The position numbers and the translations under genes were made by a program. A stretch of DNA of 64,000 nt from Coenobita brevimanus (taxonomy: Eukaryota > Arthropoda > Malacostraca > Decapoda > Coenobitidae): NCBI GenBank assembly GCA_032717465.1, contig CM064632.1, positions 28,285,480 through 28,349,479 on the forward strand. The letters are read 5' to 3'. This document shows, one piece after another, positions 10,240 through 20,934 of the stretch. A model generated the notes under the pieces. It saw only the letters and a program-made list of their open reading frames with translations. It did no database searches and was not told where the DNA came from. Position 1 is the first letter of the stretch, and each line of letters opens with the position of its first letter.

Positions 10240-11161
10240 GAAGTGACAGTGGAGGGAGGGGAAAAGGGAGAAAGCTCTTGAGAGGAGATCACAGAGGGGA
10301 AAGGGGTTGGTATGGAAACAAAAAGGGGGAGGAATGAAGGGGAGAGGAGGATGGAAGAGAGGGGAGATAAAAGATGGAATAGAAGAAAGGACGGAAGAGA
10401 GGGAAGAAAAAGATGGATGATATTAGAGGAAAGTTTGGAAGAGAGGGAAGGAGGAAAGGTTGGATGTGAGGGAAGGAATGGACAGAAGGGAGGGGAAGAA
10501 AGGACGGAAGAGATGGGGGAAAAAAACGGAAAAGAGAGGAGAAGATGAAAGAGATTAGAAGAAGGACGAAAGAGATGGGGGAAAGGACGAAAGAGAGGGG
10601 AGGAAAGGACTGAAGAGAGAGGGGAAGAGATGGAAGAGAGGGGAGGAAAAGAGGGAAGAATGAGAAGGAATAGAAAGAAGAGAGGGGAGGACTGGACGGA
10701 AAAGAGGGAGGGAAAACGACGAAAGGGAGGAGAGGAAAGGATGGATGAGAGGACGGACAAAATGGAAGGGCACGACACGACGGAAGAGAGGACAAGATGG
10801 AAAAGAGGAATAGGAAGGAGGGAAGAGGAAGGTGGGAAAAGGGAGGAAGAGGGAAGAAGTCTTCGGTGTAGGATATGGAAAACATACGTGAGAGAAAAAA
10901 AAGGAGAGACTAGGGGAGGAGGGTAAGGAAAAAGGGTAATGAGAGGAGGGAAGAGGGGAAAGGATAAGAAGGAGCAAGGAGAGGCAAAGAGGGACAAAAG
11001 AAAGAGTTCTTTGGAGGAGTGGAGGGAGCTGATGCGAAAAGCTGGAGGAAAGGAAGGAAAAGGGGAGGAAAGTAGGAGAAAATCGGAAGAAAGGAGAAAG
11101 GCAGAGGGATGTCTGGGGAGGAGAAGAGGAACGGAAATGAAAAATAAAAAAGGGGAACGAC

Positions 11162-11195
<34 letters not shown>
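10240..11195 (+). repeat. Polypurine tract, ~950 bp, GGAAGAGAGGGGAGGAAA-type
   Basis: Almost pure A/G sequence made of loosely repeated AGAGAGGGGAGGAAAGGA units, ending in (GA)n at 11168-11194. The long open frames on both strands (Ser/Pro/Phe-rich on one, Arg/Glu/Gly-rich on the other) come from composition alone. Long homopurine tracts can form triplex DNA; whether this one does cannot be told from sequence. Confidence 0.9.
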
Positions 11196-11198
<3 letters not shown>

Positions 11199-11305
11199 GG
11201 AGCATGATCCCTTGAGACCTCTGGCTATCACTCCTGACGGGAACGCTAGAAGGAGCTGCCCCACCTACTGAGGGGCTGGAAAACACAATAAGAGGAAATT
11301 TGTAC

Positions 11306-11330
11306 TCTCTCTCTCTCTCTCTCTCTCTCA
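11306..11330 (+). repeat. (CT)n microsatellite
   Basis: An uninterrupted CT run. Confidence 0.96.
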
Positions 11331-11501
11331 TACGAACTCCTGCAAAGGACCCACTGCCAGCAAAGCCAATTATAAACAGAGTACCGAGATGGAGGCCGAA
11401 AATGTTGACCCAAAATAAAAACTAATATGGAACGAAACTGAAGCCTGATCAAATTAATCTTACTGTATTAATAGAGAAAAAAAATCCTGGATAAAAAGTT
11501 A

Positions 11502-11516
11502 CACTTTATATATATA

Positions 11517-11577
<61 letters not shown>
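11502..11577 (+). repeat. (TA)n microsatellite
   Basis: About 70 bases of TA with one CTCTA break near 11515. Confidence 0.97.
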
Positions 11578-11581
<4 letters not shown>

Positions 11582-11659
11582 GAGAGAGGGGAGGGAGGAA
11601 ATATTGCAAAAATCAGGAAGAGTAATTTTAAAGTGTCCTTGATGGTGTATGAAAGTAAG

Positions 11660-11900
11660 AAGTGGCGAGATTTGGTGAGAAGTGGCAAGATTTGACGAGA
11701 AGCAGCGAGATGTGGCGAAATGTAACGAGATATGGCAGGAGTGGCGAGAAATGGCGAGATATGGCCATAAGTGGCGAGAGGCGGCGAGATAGCGCGAGAT
11801 GTGGTGAGATATGGCGAGAAGCGAAATACAGCGAAAAGTCGCGAGATCTTCCGAAAAGTGGCGTGGGACTGTGACGGGGAGAAACGGCGTGACCAGGGAA
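11660..11900 (+). repeat. Diverged GTGGCGAGAT-type minisatellite
   Basis: Irregular repetition of AGTGGCGAGATATGGC and related units. It looks like an older, more scrambled form of the 30-bp array at 12075-12390. Confidence 0.8.
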
Positions 11901-11957
11901 GAAGCAACGAGAATTTGAGATACTGCGAGAAGTGGTGAGAAAATGAGTGAGGAGGCG

Positions 11958-11987
<30 letters not shown>
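11958..11987 (+). repeat. (AAT)n microsatellite
   Basis: About nine AAT units. Confidence 0.95.
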
Positions 11988-11988
<1 letters not shown>

Positions 11989-11999
11989 TCGAAATTTGG

Positions 12000-12390
12000 C
12001 TATAAGTGGCGAGATCAGGAAAGTAGTGGTGAAATCAGGCGGTAGGTGGCGAGATTAGACGATATACGGCAAGTTGCGAGATCAGACGAGTTATGGCAAG
12101 AAGTGGCGAGATCAGACGAGATATGGCAAGAAGTGGCGAGATCAGACGAGAAATGGCAAAAAGTGGCGAGATCAGACATGGCAAATAGTGGCGAAATCAG
12201 ATGATATGGCAAAAAGTGGCGAGATCAGACGAGATATGGCAAATAGTGGCGAGATCAGATGAGATATGGCAAGAAGTGGCGAGATCAGACGAGATGTGGC
12301 AAGAAGTGGCGAGATCACACGAGATATGGCAAGAAGTGGCGAGATCACACGAGAGATGGCAAGAAGTGGCGAGATCACACGAGGAACGAC
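12000..12390 (+). repeat. 30-bp minisatellite (about 11 copies)
   Basis: The unit runs AGTGGCGAGATCAGACGAGA then TATGGCAAGA. From 12075 the copies are nearly exact, with one shortened unit near 12165-12200. The last three copies share a CAGACG-to-CACACG change, showing growth by local duplication. The period is a multiple of three, so both strands stay open; those frames are not genes. Confidence 0.93.
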
Positions 12391-12465
12391 GAGATATACC
12401 AAGCAGTGACAAGTGACTATGAGGTTAGGCGCAAGTTGTGAGGAGGTGTGGATGAGGATGAATGG
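12391..12465 (+). repeat. Truncated copy of SINE-like repeat S2
   Basis: GAGATATACCAAGCAGTGAC, then GAGGTTAGGCG...GAGGAGGTGTGGATGA..ATG, matches the start of the S2 repeat at 12584-12706. It follows directly on the minisatellite. Confidence 0.55.
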
Positions 12466-12583
12466 CAGAAAGGATGGCTGGACGAGACGAGACGAGACAA
12501 GCGGCAAAACCAGACGGGATAAGAGAAGAAGAGGCGAGATTAGATAAAATGTAGCGAGATCAGACGAGAAATGACGAGATACT

Positions 12584-12706
12584 GCGAGAAATACCAAGGG
12601 TTTGTGTGGTTAGGCGGGAATGTTGTGGTGGTGTGAATGAAGATGGACTGTGGATGGGATGGCGTGATTTCACCAGGCTCACATATCTACCTCACCACAC
12701 TGGCAG
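12584..12706 (+). repeat. SINE-like dispersed repeat S2
   Basis: GCGAGAAATACCAAGGG, then TGTGGTTAGGCGGGAATGTT and GTGGTGGTGTGA, GATGGCGTGATT.CACCAGG and finally CACCACACTGGCA, followed by (GAT)n. The same order is found at 25150-25276, where the tail is (GATA)n. A common body ending in a variable simple-repeat tail is the pattern of a retroposon, but I see no tRNA-like promoter, so the class is open. Confidence 0.65.
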
Positions 12707-12722
12707 ATGATGATGATGATGA

Positions 12723-12755
<33 letters not shown>
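12706..12755 (+). repeat. (GAT)n(GA)n microsatellite tail
   Basis: Seven GAT units then about 14 GA units, directly after the S2 repeat. Confidence 0.95.
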
Positions 12756-12758
<3 letters not shown>

Positions 12759-13100
12759 AAACGACAGGGGAAGGAATGAACAGAGGGTGGTAGAGAGAGA
12801 GGGAGAGAAGGAAGGGAGAAAGTGTTGTTTGGAGATAGGGAGAAGATGAGAGTAATAAGGTGGGACTGCACCGGAAAGGAGGGTAAAAGGCAGAGAGACA
12901 GAGGGAGAAAGAAAGCGAGTGAAAAAGAAACACACACACATCTATGGCGGTAGTCGTCTCAAGGGGAATGGGTGAGAGAGGAAGGGGGAGTGGGAAAGAC
13001 GGAGAGAGGGAGAGAGCGAGAGGGAACCCACACACACACACCCCACCATTCTAAGCTACATGGGTGTGTAGGTCTCGAGGGGAAAGGTGAGTAGGAGGAG
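12756..13100 (+). repeat. Purine-rich low complexity with short (AC)n
   Basis: GAGAGGGAG-type sequence with CACACACACA at about 12931 and 13028. Composition-driven frames only. Confidence 0.75.
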
Positions 13101-13318
13101 GAAATTATTGAGTGAGTAATGCAGTCAAATACAAGCCCTTTCTCCTCCCTTGCCTCCTCACTGCTGGATTCAGACACACTTGAAAGAGACTAAGTGAACA
13201 AAGGAGTTTCCTACCACCCAACAGACGAATGGCAACATGCATCTCAATATACTACGTCAAATGTAAGTCTCTATGAATACAGTGATGAAACAGAGACAGG
13301 AGAAGCGAAAGGAATCTA

Positions 13319-13522
13319 AGGCCCATACTCTCGTCGCGTAAGGAGGCTCCCCAGCACCTCTGCTTAAGCGATTTATTTTTGAATATGACTTTAATATCTT
13401 TTTCCACGTTATTTATGCAATGTTAGAATGATTTATGTAACAAAAAAGGATAGCTAGGAGTAAAAAACATAAGTCGATCAGGAAAAAGTGTTAGGGAGCT
13501 TCCTTAACTGACGAGAATACCA
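13319..13522. mobile_element. Palindromic MITE, family M2
   Basis: Left arm GGCCCATACTCTCGTCGCGT, AAGGAGGCTCCCCAGCACCT then TAAGCGATTTATTTTTG. Right arm GTGTTAGGGAGCTTCCTTAA then CTGACGAGAATAC. The centre has TTATTTATGCAATGTTAGAA. Complete copy. Confidence 0.78.
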
Positions 13523-13681
13523 ACCTAGTGTTTCACTGAACATTATGGTCCTCACGTCAGAATCCTACTACAATGGCTACAGGCTCCCGTAACGCAGTGA
13601 ATGAGTGCGTGTTCCTTTACTTTAGTACAAAGTAGACAGCTGTGGACACCTCTGTTAACTTCCTCACGATCAGGACAGCTC

Positions 13682-13715
13682 TAGACGATTTATTCAGCTT
13701 TGAGCGAATCATAAG
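13682..13715 (+). repeat. R3 repeat fragment
   Basis: TAGACGATTTATTCAGCTTT then GAGCGAATCATAAGAGCC, matching the R3 core at 9615-9760. Confidence 0.5.
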
Positions 13716-13719
13716 AGCC

Positions 13720-14870
13720 TGAAACCGTTAATGCTATCACCATCAATACCCTCTGAGCTTTATCAATTTATTCAGGCTATATTCTGGACACAGACTACAG
13801 TACCGTTCCCTAAGCCCTATCTACCCTGTTACGCATTACAAAGTGGGTCACACGTAAACCCTAATACCTTCCTTCACTCTCACTACATGCTAGACTGTCT
13901 CAGTCAAGGATGATGGATCGTTCTTGCATCCTTCTAGACAGCATTCCACCGCTCTATCCACTCCATCATCAACACCCCTGATGGTGAACGTAATGTCTGA
14001 TGTCATATCACATCCTCGCCTCACAACTCACTGCCCACGTTCTAGAGCCCTTTCAAAGTTTTCCGCTGACATAAGTGGTTCCCCTTTTTCTTTCACTTTC
14101 GCAGACACACAGAGTTAATTAGCTTGAGTTTACCCGGAAGACTTGGATCCAATGTTCTCAAGGTAATGCAATTTGTAGCTGGAAAACTGGAAAATGTTGG
14201 TTTCTGGCAATATCATAGTTCTCGAGGACGTCTAGTTGGTGAGCATTACTTCGGTCTGTGTTGGATTTCCCTGCTCTATTTTTCTCACCCTTGTCTATTT
14301 TTGGCATTTACCGGGTACCAGACTTTTCTTTTTTATCATCAGTTATCATTCCACATTTCTATTATAATATATTCAATCATTCGTTCTTCTGATTTTATGC
14401 AGTGTGTGTGTGTGTGTGAGGGAGGGGGGGGGGGCTGTTACCAAAATATCCCAAAATCAAGTGTGTAAACTGTACCAAAACACTGTGTGCAGTATCCCGG
14501 GATATATGACTTGTTAATAATTTTGGCGAAGCTGCAAGGATATGCCTCCGATTGCCACAGAGTTTTGCAAGAAAAAATACCCTCCAACTTTTTCTTCTCG
14601 CTTGCCATTATTCACCAATTTCTATTGTACCCTCAACGAAGAAAACGGCTATATAAACGGCTATTATTAGAAATTCTTCAAAGGCCTGATATACCCAATG
14701 ACCTTCATTAACATAATACCCATGACTTCAGGCTTCTGAATGCTAGTGTGACATTTAACTTAAGAGGAAACAAAGAAATCCTATGTTTTTTTGGGGTGGG
14801 GGGGGGCGAAGCTGCGATGATATGCCTATCCGACCCTTCACGCCTCACTTAACGTTGATATTCTCTGGTA
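13720..14870. other. No gene seen
   Basis: Mixed sequence with short G-runs at about 14419-14435 and 14786-14805. A phrase GCGAAGCTGC(A/G)..GATATGCCT.(C)CGA occurs twice, near 14526 and 14807. The frames have no family resemblance I recognise. Confidence 0.45.
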
Positions 14871-15137
14871 TATGTCGTGACGCCTCTCTCTCTCTCTCTG
14901 ATTTTCTTGATGTCACTCGTCAAGAACTTAAGTCTCGGCTCTTGTCTTCTCTCACACCAATTCTGTCCTCCTCCCTCCTTATTAACTTCCCTGCCTACTA
15001 CACTTCTCACTTTCCTCCTCCTCCTCCGTCACAACGCCAGCAGTGAGCTCGATTATGCGGCACTTACGCTGCCTATTGGTCTTCTCGAAGTTTTGACCAG
15101 CTAATTTCTCTTGTATGAAGCGACCTCCAAACTTAAT

Positions 15138-15163
15138 TCCTCTCTCTCTCTCTCTCTCTCTCT
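15138..15163 (+). repeat. (TC)n microsatellite
   Basis: An uninterrupted TC run. Confidence 0.96.
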
Positions 15164-15339
15164 GATAATGGCTGTACCGGATCAGTATATCTTCTATATT
15201 TCCTGTTTTTATGGTCGGCTCCTTTGTGGCACCGGAGCTGAAAATGACGTTCAGTTTTAGGCACAAAGCATGAATGTCACTACTCAGTGAAGTTAGCCGA
15301 GCACATAACACGGTAATTCTTTTTCCGGGGGTTTTTATG

Positions 15340-15508
15340 AGGGGGTAGGATGGAGGGCTGGGGGAAAGGGAGAGGGAGGAAGGCAGGGGATGGGGAGAGG
15401 GGGAGGAAGGAATGGGTGAAGGAAACAAGGAGGAAAATAAAAATGGGAAGAAGACTGGAAAGGGGAGACAGGGTTGGAGAAAGGGAGAGGGAAGGGGAAA
15501 GTAGAGGC

Positions 15509-15542
<34 letters not shown>
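15340..15542 (+). repeat. Polypurine tract with (GA)n
   Basis: GGGAGAGGGAGGAAGG-type sequence ending in (GA)n at 15511-15541. Confidence 0.88.
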
Positions 15543-15546
<4 letters not shown>

Positions 15547-15559
15547 GCATAATATGCAC

Positions 15560-16545
15560 ACAAGCAACAAAGGCTCGATTTGCAAAAAGCGAATGCTATT
15601 GTGCATGTGGCCTTTCAGACAGAAAGAAAGAGACGGGGGGAGGGGAAGAGAATCATAATAGGCGAAAGGGAGAATAAAGCGAGGGTGCCTGCGTAAACAA
15701 AAATGGCTTGAAAACGGGAATGGAAGCTTTTTAAAACCCTCCTCAATACAACACCCTGATATTAAATGCCTTTCCCTCCTTTTTATTTATTGCAATCAGG
15801 AATATTAAAACCCGAATATTTAAATCTACTATTATTATTCCCATAACGCAATATGGCGAACAGTTCATATTTGTATTTCCCTTCCTCAACCCCCTTCGGA
15901 TGGGATTTCGTCTCTGTTTTGTTGCGGTTCCCTACGGACGATTTTATTCAGCTACTGAGAGGCTTTTAAGTATTATGAGCTAACCAGTTTCTCATTATCC
16001 CTTTCACTACGAGATCTTCCCAAAGGTGAAAAATGTCTTTAGATAACAAAAACACATGATAATATATAAATAAAACAATAACTTCGAAAATGCAACTCAT
16101 ACCATGTATAAAGTTTGTCCAAAAAAGCAGGTCACTTTCGTATTTCATTCCCTAAAAATCTTGCTTTAAAATTTTCCAAGGCCTTAACCCAATAATGCAA
16201 AGATTATGTGCATTGCCCATTTAAAAAAAACTAATAAGTGAAATCTCTTTTTGAAATATTTCTTCTAAAAATAAAGTATAATATTCAATGTCTAAATCAC
16301 TCCTGAAGATCAAGTAAAAAAAAGTGCTATTGTGGACACTACGGTACTAGCGATCCCCATCCGAACGATAATTAACGAGACAGTGACCACTGACTCTGAA
16401 AATCCAGTATTGCGATCATCAGAATCCTCTCAAACTTTTTGTGTAAAAGTTTATTAATGCTACAGCAAAAAAAGTAGATTGATATTAGTGTCCACAATAA
16501 TACATCTGTTACTGTTCTCACCCCATAACACAATCGAAAATCTTT
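15560..16545. other. No gene seen; AT-rich with one R3 fragment
   Basis: An R3 motif (CGGACGATTTTATTCAGCTA then CTGAG) lies at 15935-15959. Otherwise ordinary AT-rich sequence without recognisable frames. Confidence 0.5.
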
Positions 16546-16745
16546 TACTGCTTCTCTCTCTCTCTCTCTCTCACTGTTTTCTATCTTCTCTTTTCCCCTT
16601 TTTACACTGTTAATGGTTTACTTGATAGTTCATGAAAGTATTGTGAAAAGGGGAAATTACTGTAATCAGAATGGTGATTATGTTAATCAGGTATTCAGTT
16701 TTATATGATTACATACGTATGTACTGGGAATAAACACTGCCAAAA

Positions 16746-17216
16746 AAGGACGTATTCTGTTCAATAAACACTCAAAGGACTTATTTCTGCTCTGTAAACA
16801 ATCAAAGGACGTATTTCAGCTCTGTAAACACTCAAAGGACGTACTTCTGCTCTGTAAACATTCAAAGGACGTATTTCAGCTCTGTAAACAATCAAAGGAC
16901 GTATTTCTGCTCTGCAAACATTCAAAGGACGTATTTCAGCTCTGTAAACAATCAAAGGACGTATTTCTGCTCTGTAAACATTCAAAGGACGTATTTCAGC
17001 TCTGTAAACAATCAAAGGACGTATTTCTGCTCTATAAACATTCAAAGGACGTATTTCAGCTCTGTAAACAATCAAAGGACGTATTTCTGCTCTGCAAACA
17101 TTCAAAGGACGTACTTCTGCTCTGTAAAAAAGCAAAGGACGCATTTCTGCTCTGTAAATTCCAAGGACGTACTTCTGCCCTGTCAACATTCAAAGGACGT
17201 ATTTCTGCTCTGTAAA
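16746..17216 (-). repeat. 30-bp minisatellite with alternating 60-bp higher order, about 15 copies
   Basis: The unit is about AAACATTCAAAGGACGTATT plus TC(A/T)GCTCTGT. Two unit types alternate: one with CATTCAAAGG and TTTCAGCTC, the other with CAATCAAAGG and TTTCTGCTC. From about 16790 to 17100 the A-B order is kept for about five 60-bp pairs, so the array grew by duplication of dimers. Edge copies are diverged or shortened (ATTCCAAGG near 17158). The minus strand is open throughout (RPL.VYRAEI repeats), only because 30 is a multiple of three. Confidence 0.95.
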
Positions 17217-17307
17217 TATTTCTGTTAGCATCACTCTCCTCGGGTGTCATTTATAAAGGATCTTATTCATTTTCTTTTTGACAAACATATTTCCATAACA
17301 GCTTTTA

Positions 17308-17310
<3 letters not shown>

Positions 17311-17380
<70 letters not shown>
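17311..17380 (+). repeat. (GT)n microsatellite
   Basis: About 70 uninterrupted bases of GT. Confidence 0.98.
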
Positions 17381-17385
<5 letters not shown>

Positions 17386-17861
17386 CTGTAACACTCCTAA
17401 TTGAATTTTGAAGTGTTAATTACCTGAATGAGTGAAAATGAAAAACAAGTCACTTTAGGCACAAATTAACCCCTTCAATCCGGCTTTTCACTTTAAGCTT
17501 GCTACTTAATGTCAATTTTATTCAAGCTGGGGAGGACCTCAGGCGGGGACAAGGTTTATAAAGGCTATATTGTGTGTTAAGCTTATCCTGAAGTGAATTA
17601 AACCGTCCGATTATGGCAAGAATAAAATACAAACACGCCATCGAATTGAAGAGGTTTATATGAAAGTAAATAATGGACTTGATCTTCTCTCTTCCTTTCC
17701 AGTTCCTTAACTTTACCTAGGTTTCCTCCTTCATCAATTATTTCCACAGGTCAGAGCCTCCCTTCCTTCCTTCCTTCCCGTCAGGATCGTCTTTTCTTTC
17801 TTAATTCTTCCACATTTAAGGCTGTTCACGTCCTCATCTTCGATCGTCAAGACTAAATCAT

Positions 17862-18015
17862 TATCATCATCATCATCACCATCCATCATCATCATCATCA
17901 TCATCACCATCCATCATCATCATCATCATCATCCCCATCCATCATCATCATCAATCATCATCCCCATCATCATCAATCATAATCATCATCATTACAATCG
18001 TCATCATCATCAATC
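17862..18015 (+). repeat. (ATC)n with ATCACCATCC variants
   Basis: ATC units broken by CACCATCC and CCCATC phrases, with a loose ~33-bp super-period at about 17875-17945. Confidence 0.93.
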
Positions 18016-18029
18016 GCTTACCTTCTTGT

Positions 18030-18760
18030 ACCTTGCCTGTCTCCTCTTCTCATTCTCATTTGCACTGCCTCCTTATTACCTTATATCCACTCGTATTTTC
18101 TATGTCGCTTCCCCCTTCTCCCTGATATTACTTTCCTTTGTTATTCTCCTCTCCTTCTCCTTGCCAATCTGCTTCTTCCCTTTCTTCTTTCTTGTCAAAC
18201 ACTTTTCTCCCGAGTTTCCCTCTTGTCATCTCTCTTCTCTTTCTTCCTTTTTGCTATGTCTCTTCTCCATTTTCTTCTCTCTTGTCAATTTCATCTTTCT
18301 CTTTTCTTCCTTCTTAACATCTCCGTTCTTTTTTCTTCCTTTCCTCCCCTTCCTTCTTCTTTCTTGCTATTTCTCCCTCTCGTTCCCCAACCACTTCTTT
18401 CCCTTCTTCAACCATCTCTTCCCTACTTCTCCTTCACTTCCTTCTCTCTCCCTCTACTCCCAGTTCTTTTTTTCCTCAGTTTCATGTGTTCCTTTCTTCC
18501 TTTCCTTCTCTTCTTTTTTTCTCCCCCTCCTTGCCTTTTTTCCTCCCTTTTTCTATCTTATATCTCCCTCTCCCTTTTTCTATTCTATTTCTCTCTCACT
18601 CCTTCTCTTCCTCCCCTCCCCCTATTTCCTTCCCTCTCCTCCCTCACCTTCCTTTTTTTCTCTTCTTCCTTCATCTCCTCTTTCTTCTCCCTCCCTCCCC
18701 CTCTCTCTCTCTCTCTCTCTCTCCTTCCATCCCAAAATACCTAACACAAGACACTCAGGT
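18030..18760 (+). repeat. Polypyrimidine tract, ~730 bp
   Basis: Nearly pure C/T with TTCTTCCTTT and TCTCCC phrases, ending in (TC)n at 18705-18723. Three overlapping open frames of 170-250 codons, all Ser/Phe/Leu/Pro, are explained by composition. Confidence 0.9.
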
Positions 18761-18784
18761 CCAAAAAAATCCCCATGAAAAAAC

Positions 18785-19290
18785 AGTGGACAAAGACCAA
18801 GGAGGGGACGGAGGAGGGAGGGAACGAAGGTGGGAGGGGACGGAGGGGGGAGGGAACAAAGGAGGAAGGGGGAAGAGGAAGAAGCGGGGAAGTTTAATTA
18901 TTTCAGAGTTGGGGAGGAAGGGAAAGGGGAAAAGGGCTTTATACGGGGATGTCGAAGGTAGGGGATATGAGTGTAGGGAAAGGCGGTGGGGAAGGAGTGA
19001 GAGAAGAGGGAGAGGGATGGGGCGAAGAAAGATGATGATGGGGGAGGGGGAACACAGTGGGTGAAGGGAGGTAGGGAAAAGGGCAGCCAGGAAGGTTCGA
19101 GATTTGAGAGGAGGGGATGGGAAAAAAGGGGTGGCGAGGGTAGGGGGTACAAAGGGTAGGAGTGGCGAGGGTATGAGTGGTGAAAGGGGTGGGGCAAGCT
19201 CAAGGGGAGGAGGGGAATGGTGCAGGGATGGTGGCAAGGGAAAGAAGGCGACGGTGGGGGGTGGGGGTGAGGGAATAGGAGAGGGCTCAG
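18785..19290 (+). repeat. Polypurine (G-rich) tract, ~500 bp
   Basis: GGGGAGGAGGGA-type sequence directly after the pyrimidine tract, so strand asymmetry flips at about 18765. Confidence 0.88.
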
Positions 19291-19504
19291 ACCATATGGC
19301 TCAGACAGACAGGTCAGAAGACAGTCACGAGCAGACAGACAGTCGGCACTGATCCGGATGTGGATTAGTAAAAATAACAATGGGCGACGGAGGAGAGGAG
19401 GCTGACAGAAAGGACTGGGGCTGCAGGAGACAGAATGGGGTGGGCTGAAGCAAAGAGGAAGGAACAGACTGGCGGAGATATGGATATCAGGACGAAGAAG
19501 AAAG

Positions 19505-19595
19505 ATGAAAAAAAGAATAATAATGAGAATAAGAATAAAAATAAGAATAATAGGAATAAGAAAAGGAAAAGAAATTGGAATAAGAAGGAGATGGA

Positions 19596-19643
<48 letters not shown>

Positions 19644-19670
19644 TCATCATCATCATCATCCATCCATCCA
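19505..19670 (+). repeat. (AAT)n with flanking AAG/AAT low complexity and (ATCC)n
   Basis: (AAT)n at 19597-19640, then CATCATCATC and CCATCCATCC. Confidence 0.95.
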
Positions 19671-19734
19671 TCATCCAGTCCTATGTCGCCCCATAAGAAG
19701 CGTAGGAACCCGGGACTAGGCAAGTTGGTCCTGA

Positions 19735-19985
19735 CATTTAAGAGGAGAGTGACCGGTCTCACTCATCCCTGAGTGGCATTACGTTAGCAATAAACCCCAA
19801 CCACCCCTTGGATATAAATCTAAACAGGCTCAGTCCAATTGGGGCACCTTAATTACCCACTAAACCACTAGGCGCCATAATTTGGTTATATGGTTACCAC
19901 CCGACGTAGTAAATGGTTTCCTGGTGTACAGGAAACCATTTGGCTTGTCACTCAGTGTAAAGCTACCCATAGGCAGAAGGAAGAG
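19735..19985 (-). repeat. Candidate tRNA-derived SINE remnant (S1) plus palindromic block
   Basis: On the minus strand GGCGCCTAGTGGTTTAGTGG then GTAATTAAGG (19845-19878) resembles a tRNA A-box, and the body ends in GGCATTACGT, as at 52362. Next to it, TGGTTTCCTGGTGTACAGGA then AACCA (19912-19937) is a palindrome within a ~80-bp block (GGTTACCACCC.ACGTA ... TGGCTTG.CA.TCAGTG) that recurs at 42998-43090 and, inverted, at 57228-57320. Diverged; the link between the parts is uncertain. Confidence 0.45.
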
Positions 19986-20121
19986 GAAAGAATGAAGGAA
20001 AGACAGAGGAGGGAGTGTAAAGTCACCCGAACGCAGAAGAAAGAGGAAAAAATGAAGGAAAGAAAGACAGAAGAATGATGGAAGAGAGGAGAGGGCAGAC
20101 ACCCAAAGCAGCACTACATAA

Positions 20122-20143
20122 TAATAATAATAATAATAATAAT
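20122..20143 (+). repeat. (AAT)n microsatellite
   Basis: Seven AAT units. Confidence 0.95.
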
Positions 20144-20857
20144 GTCTGTGGGAGAAGTCGAAGAAGGAAAGAGATCGGAGATGGGTAGGGGGAGTGAAGT
20201 GGGGAACTGGGATACAAAAGGTGGGGGTCAGACAGAATGATAGACAGGCTGACCCAGACAAAGACGCAGACAGACAAAGGGGGGAGGGGAGGGGAGGGAA
20301 GGGAAACAGGCAGTCGGCGCAAATATCCGAAAGACGATAGGGCTGGGGGGGGGGGGAGTTGGGGATAATAAGGGAGGTGGTGAGGAGGCAAAGACAGGGA
20401 AGATGGGGCGGGGAGGGTTAAGGCTGGGAGGGAGGCAGGCAGGCCAAGCACCTACCGGTAGTTGGGATCACAGTGTACAGACTCTACACTGTGGCTGGGA
20501 TATTACACTAAGTTTGCGCAGCAAGGACCAATTCTGGGCAATTCCGCCGTATCAGAAGGGGATTTTAGGTCGTTAACTATAGGATGGGTTTTGTTGTGGT
20601 CTCCAGACTCTTGCCTTCCCCTCCCCCCATTCCTTTCTCCTCCCCCCTCTCCATATTTTTTCCTTCTTTTTTTTTAAGGGAGCGGGAGAGATGGAGTTGG
20701 GACTTTCTGGCGACGGGGGTGGGGGCGATGGCTTTGAGACTTTGTGGAGGGAGGGTGTTGGGTTTGAGACTTTTGCGGGGTTAGGAATATTGGCTTAAGA
20801 CCTTTTTATTACTGGCGAGGAGTTTTATTCGCCTCGAGACTTCACACATTGCGGGAG

Positions 20858-20910
20858 TTTTTTTTTTTTTTTTTCCCGGGGGGGGGGAGAGGTGGGGGGG
20901 AGGGAGAAGT
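20858..20910 (+). repeat. Poly(T)/poly(G) tract
   Basis: About 18 Ts then a G-rich run. Low complexity bordering the LINE remnant that follows. Confidence 0.9.
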
Positions 20911-20934
20911 AAGGATGGTTTTGCCTTTTTGGCC

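Noticed and set aside
10194..11331. Long open frames on both strands (up to 356 codons)
   Set aside because: They result from a ~950-bp purine tract, where stop codons are rare on the pyrimidine-rich strand. No non-repetitive protein sequence.
16746..17216. CRISPR-like array of 30-bp direct repeats
   Set aside because: Units are directly tandem without spacers, in clearly eukaryotic DNA. It is a minisatellite.
18026..18778. 250-codon Phe/Ser/Leu-rich frame resembling a membrane protein
   Set aside because: Hydrophobic only because C/T-only codons encode Phe, Leu, Ser and Pro. Alternative frames look the same.
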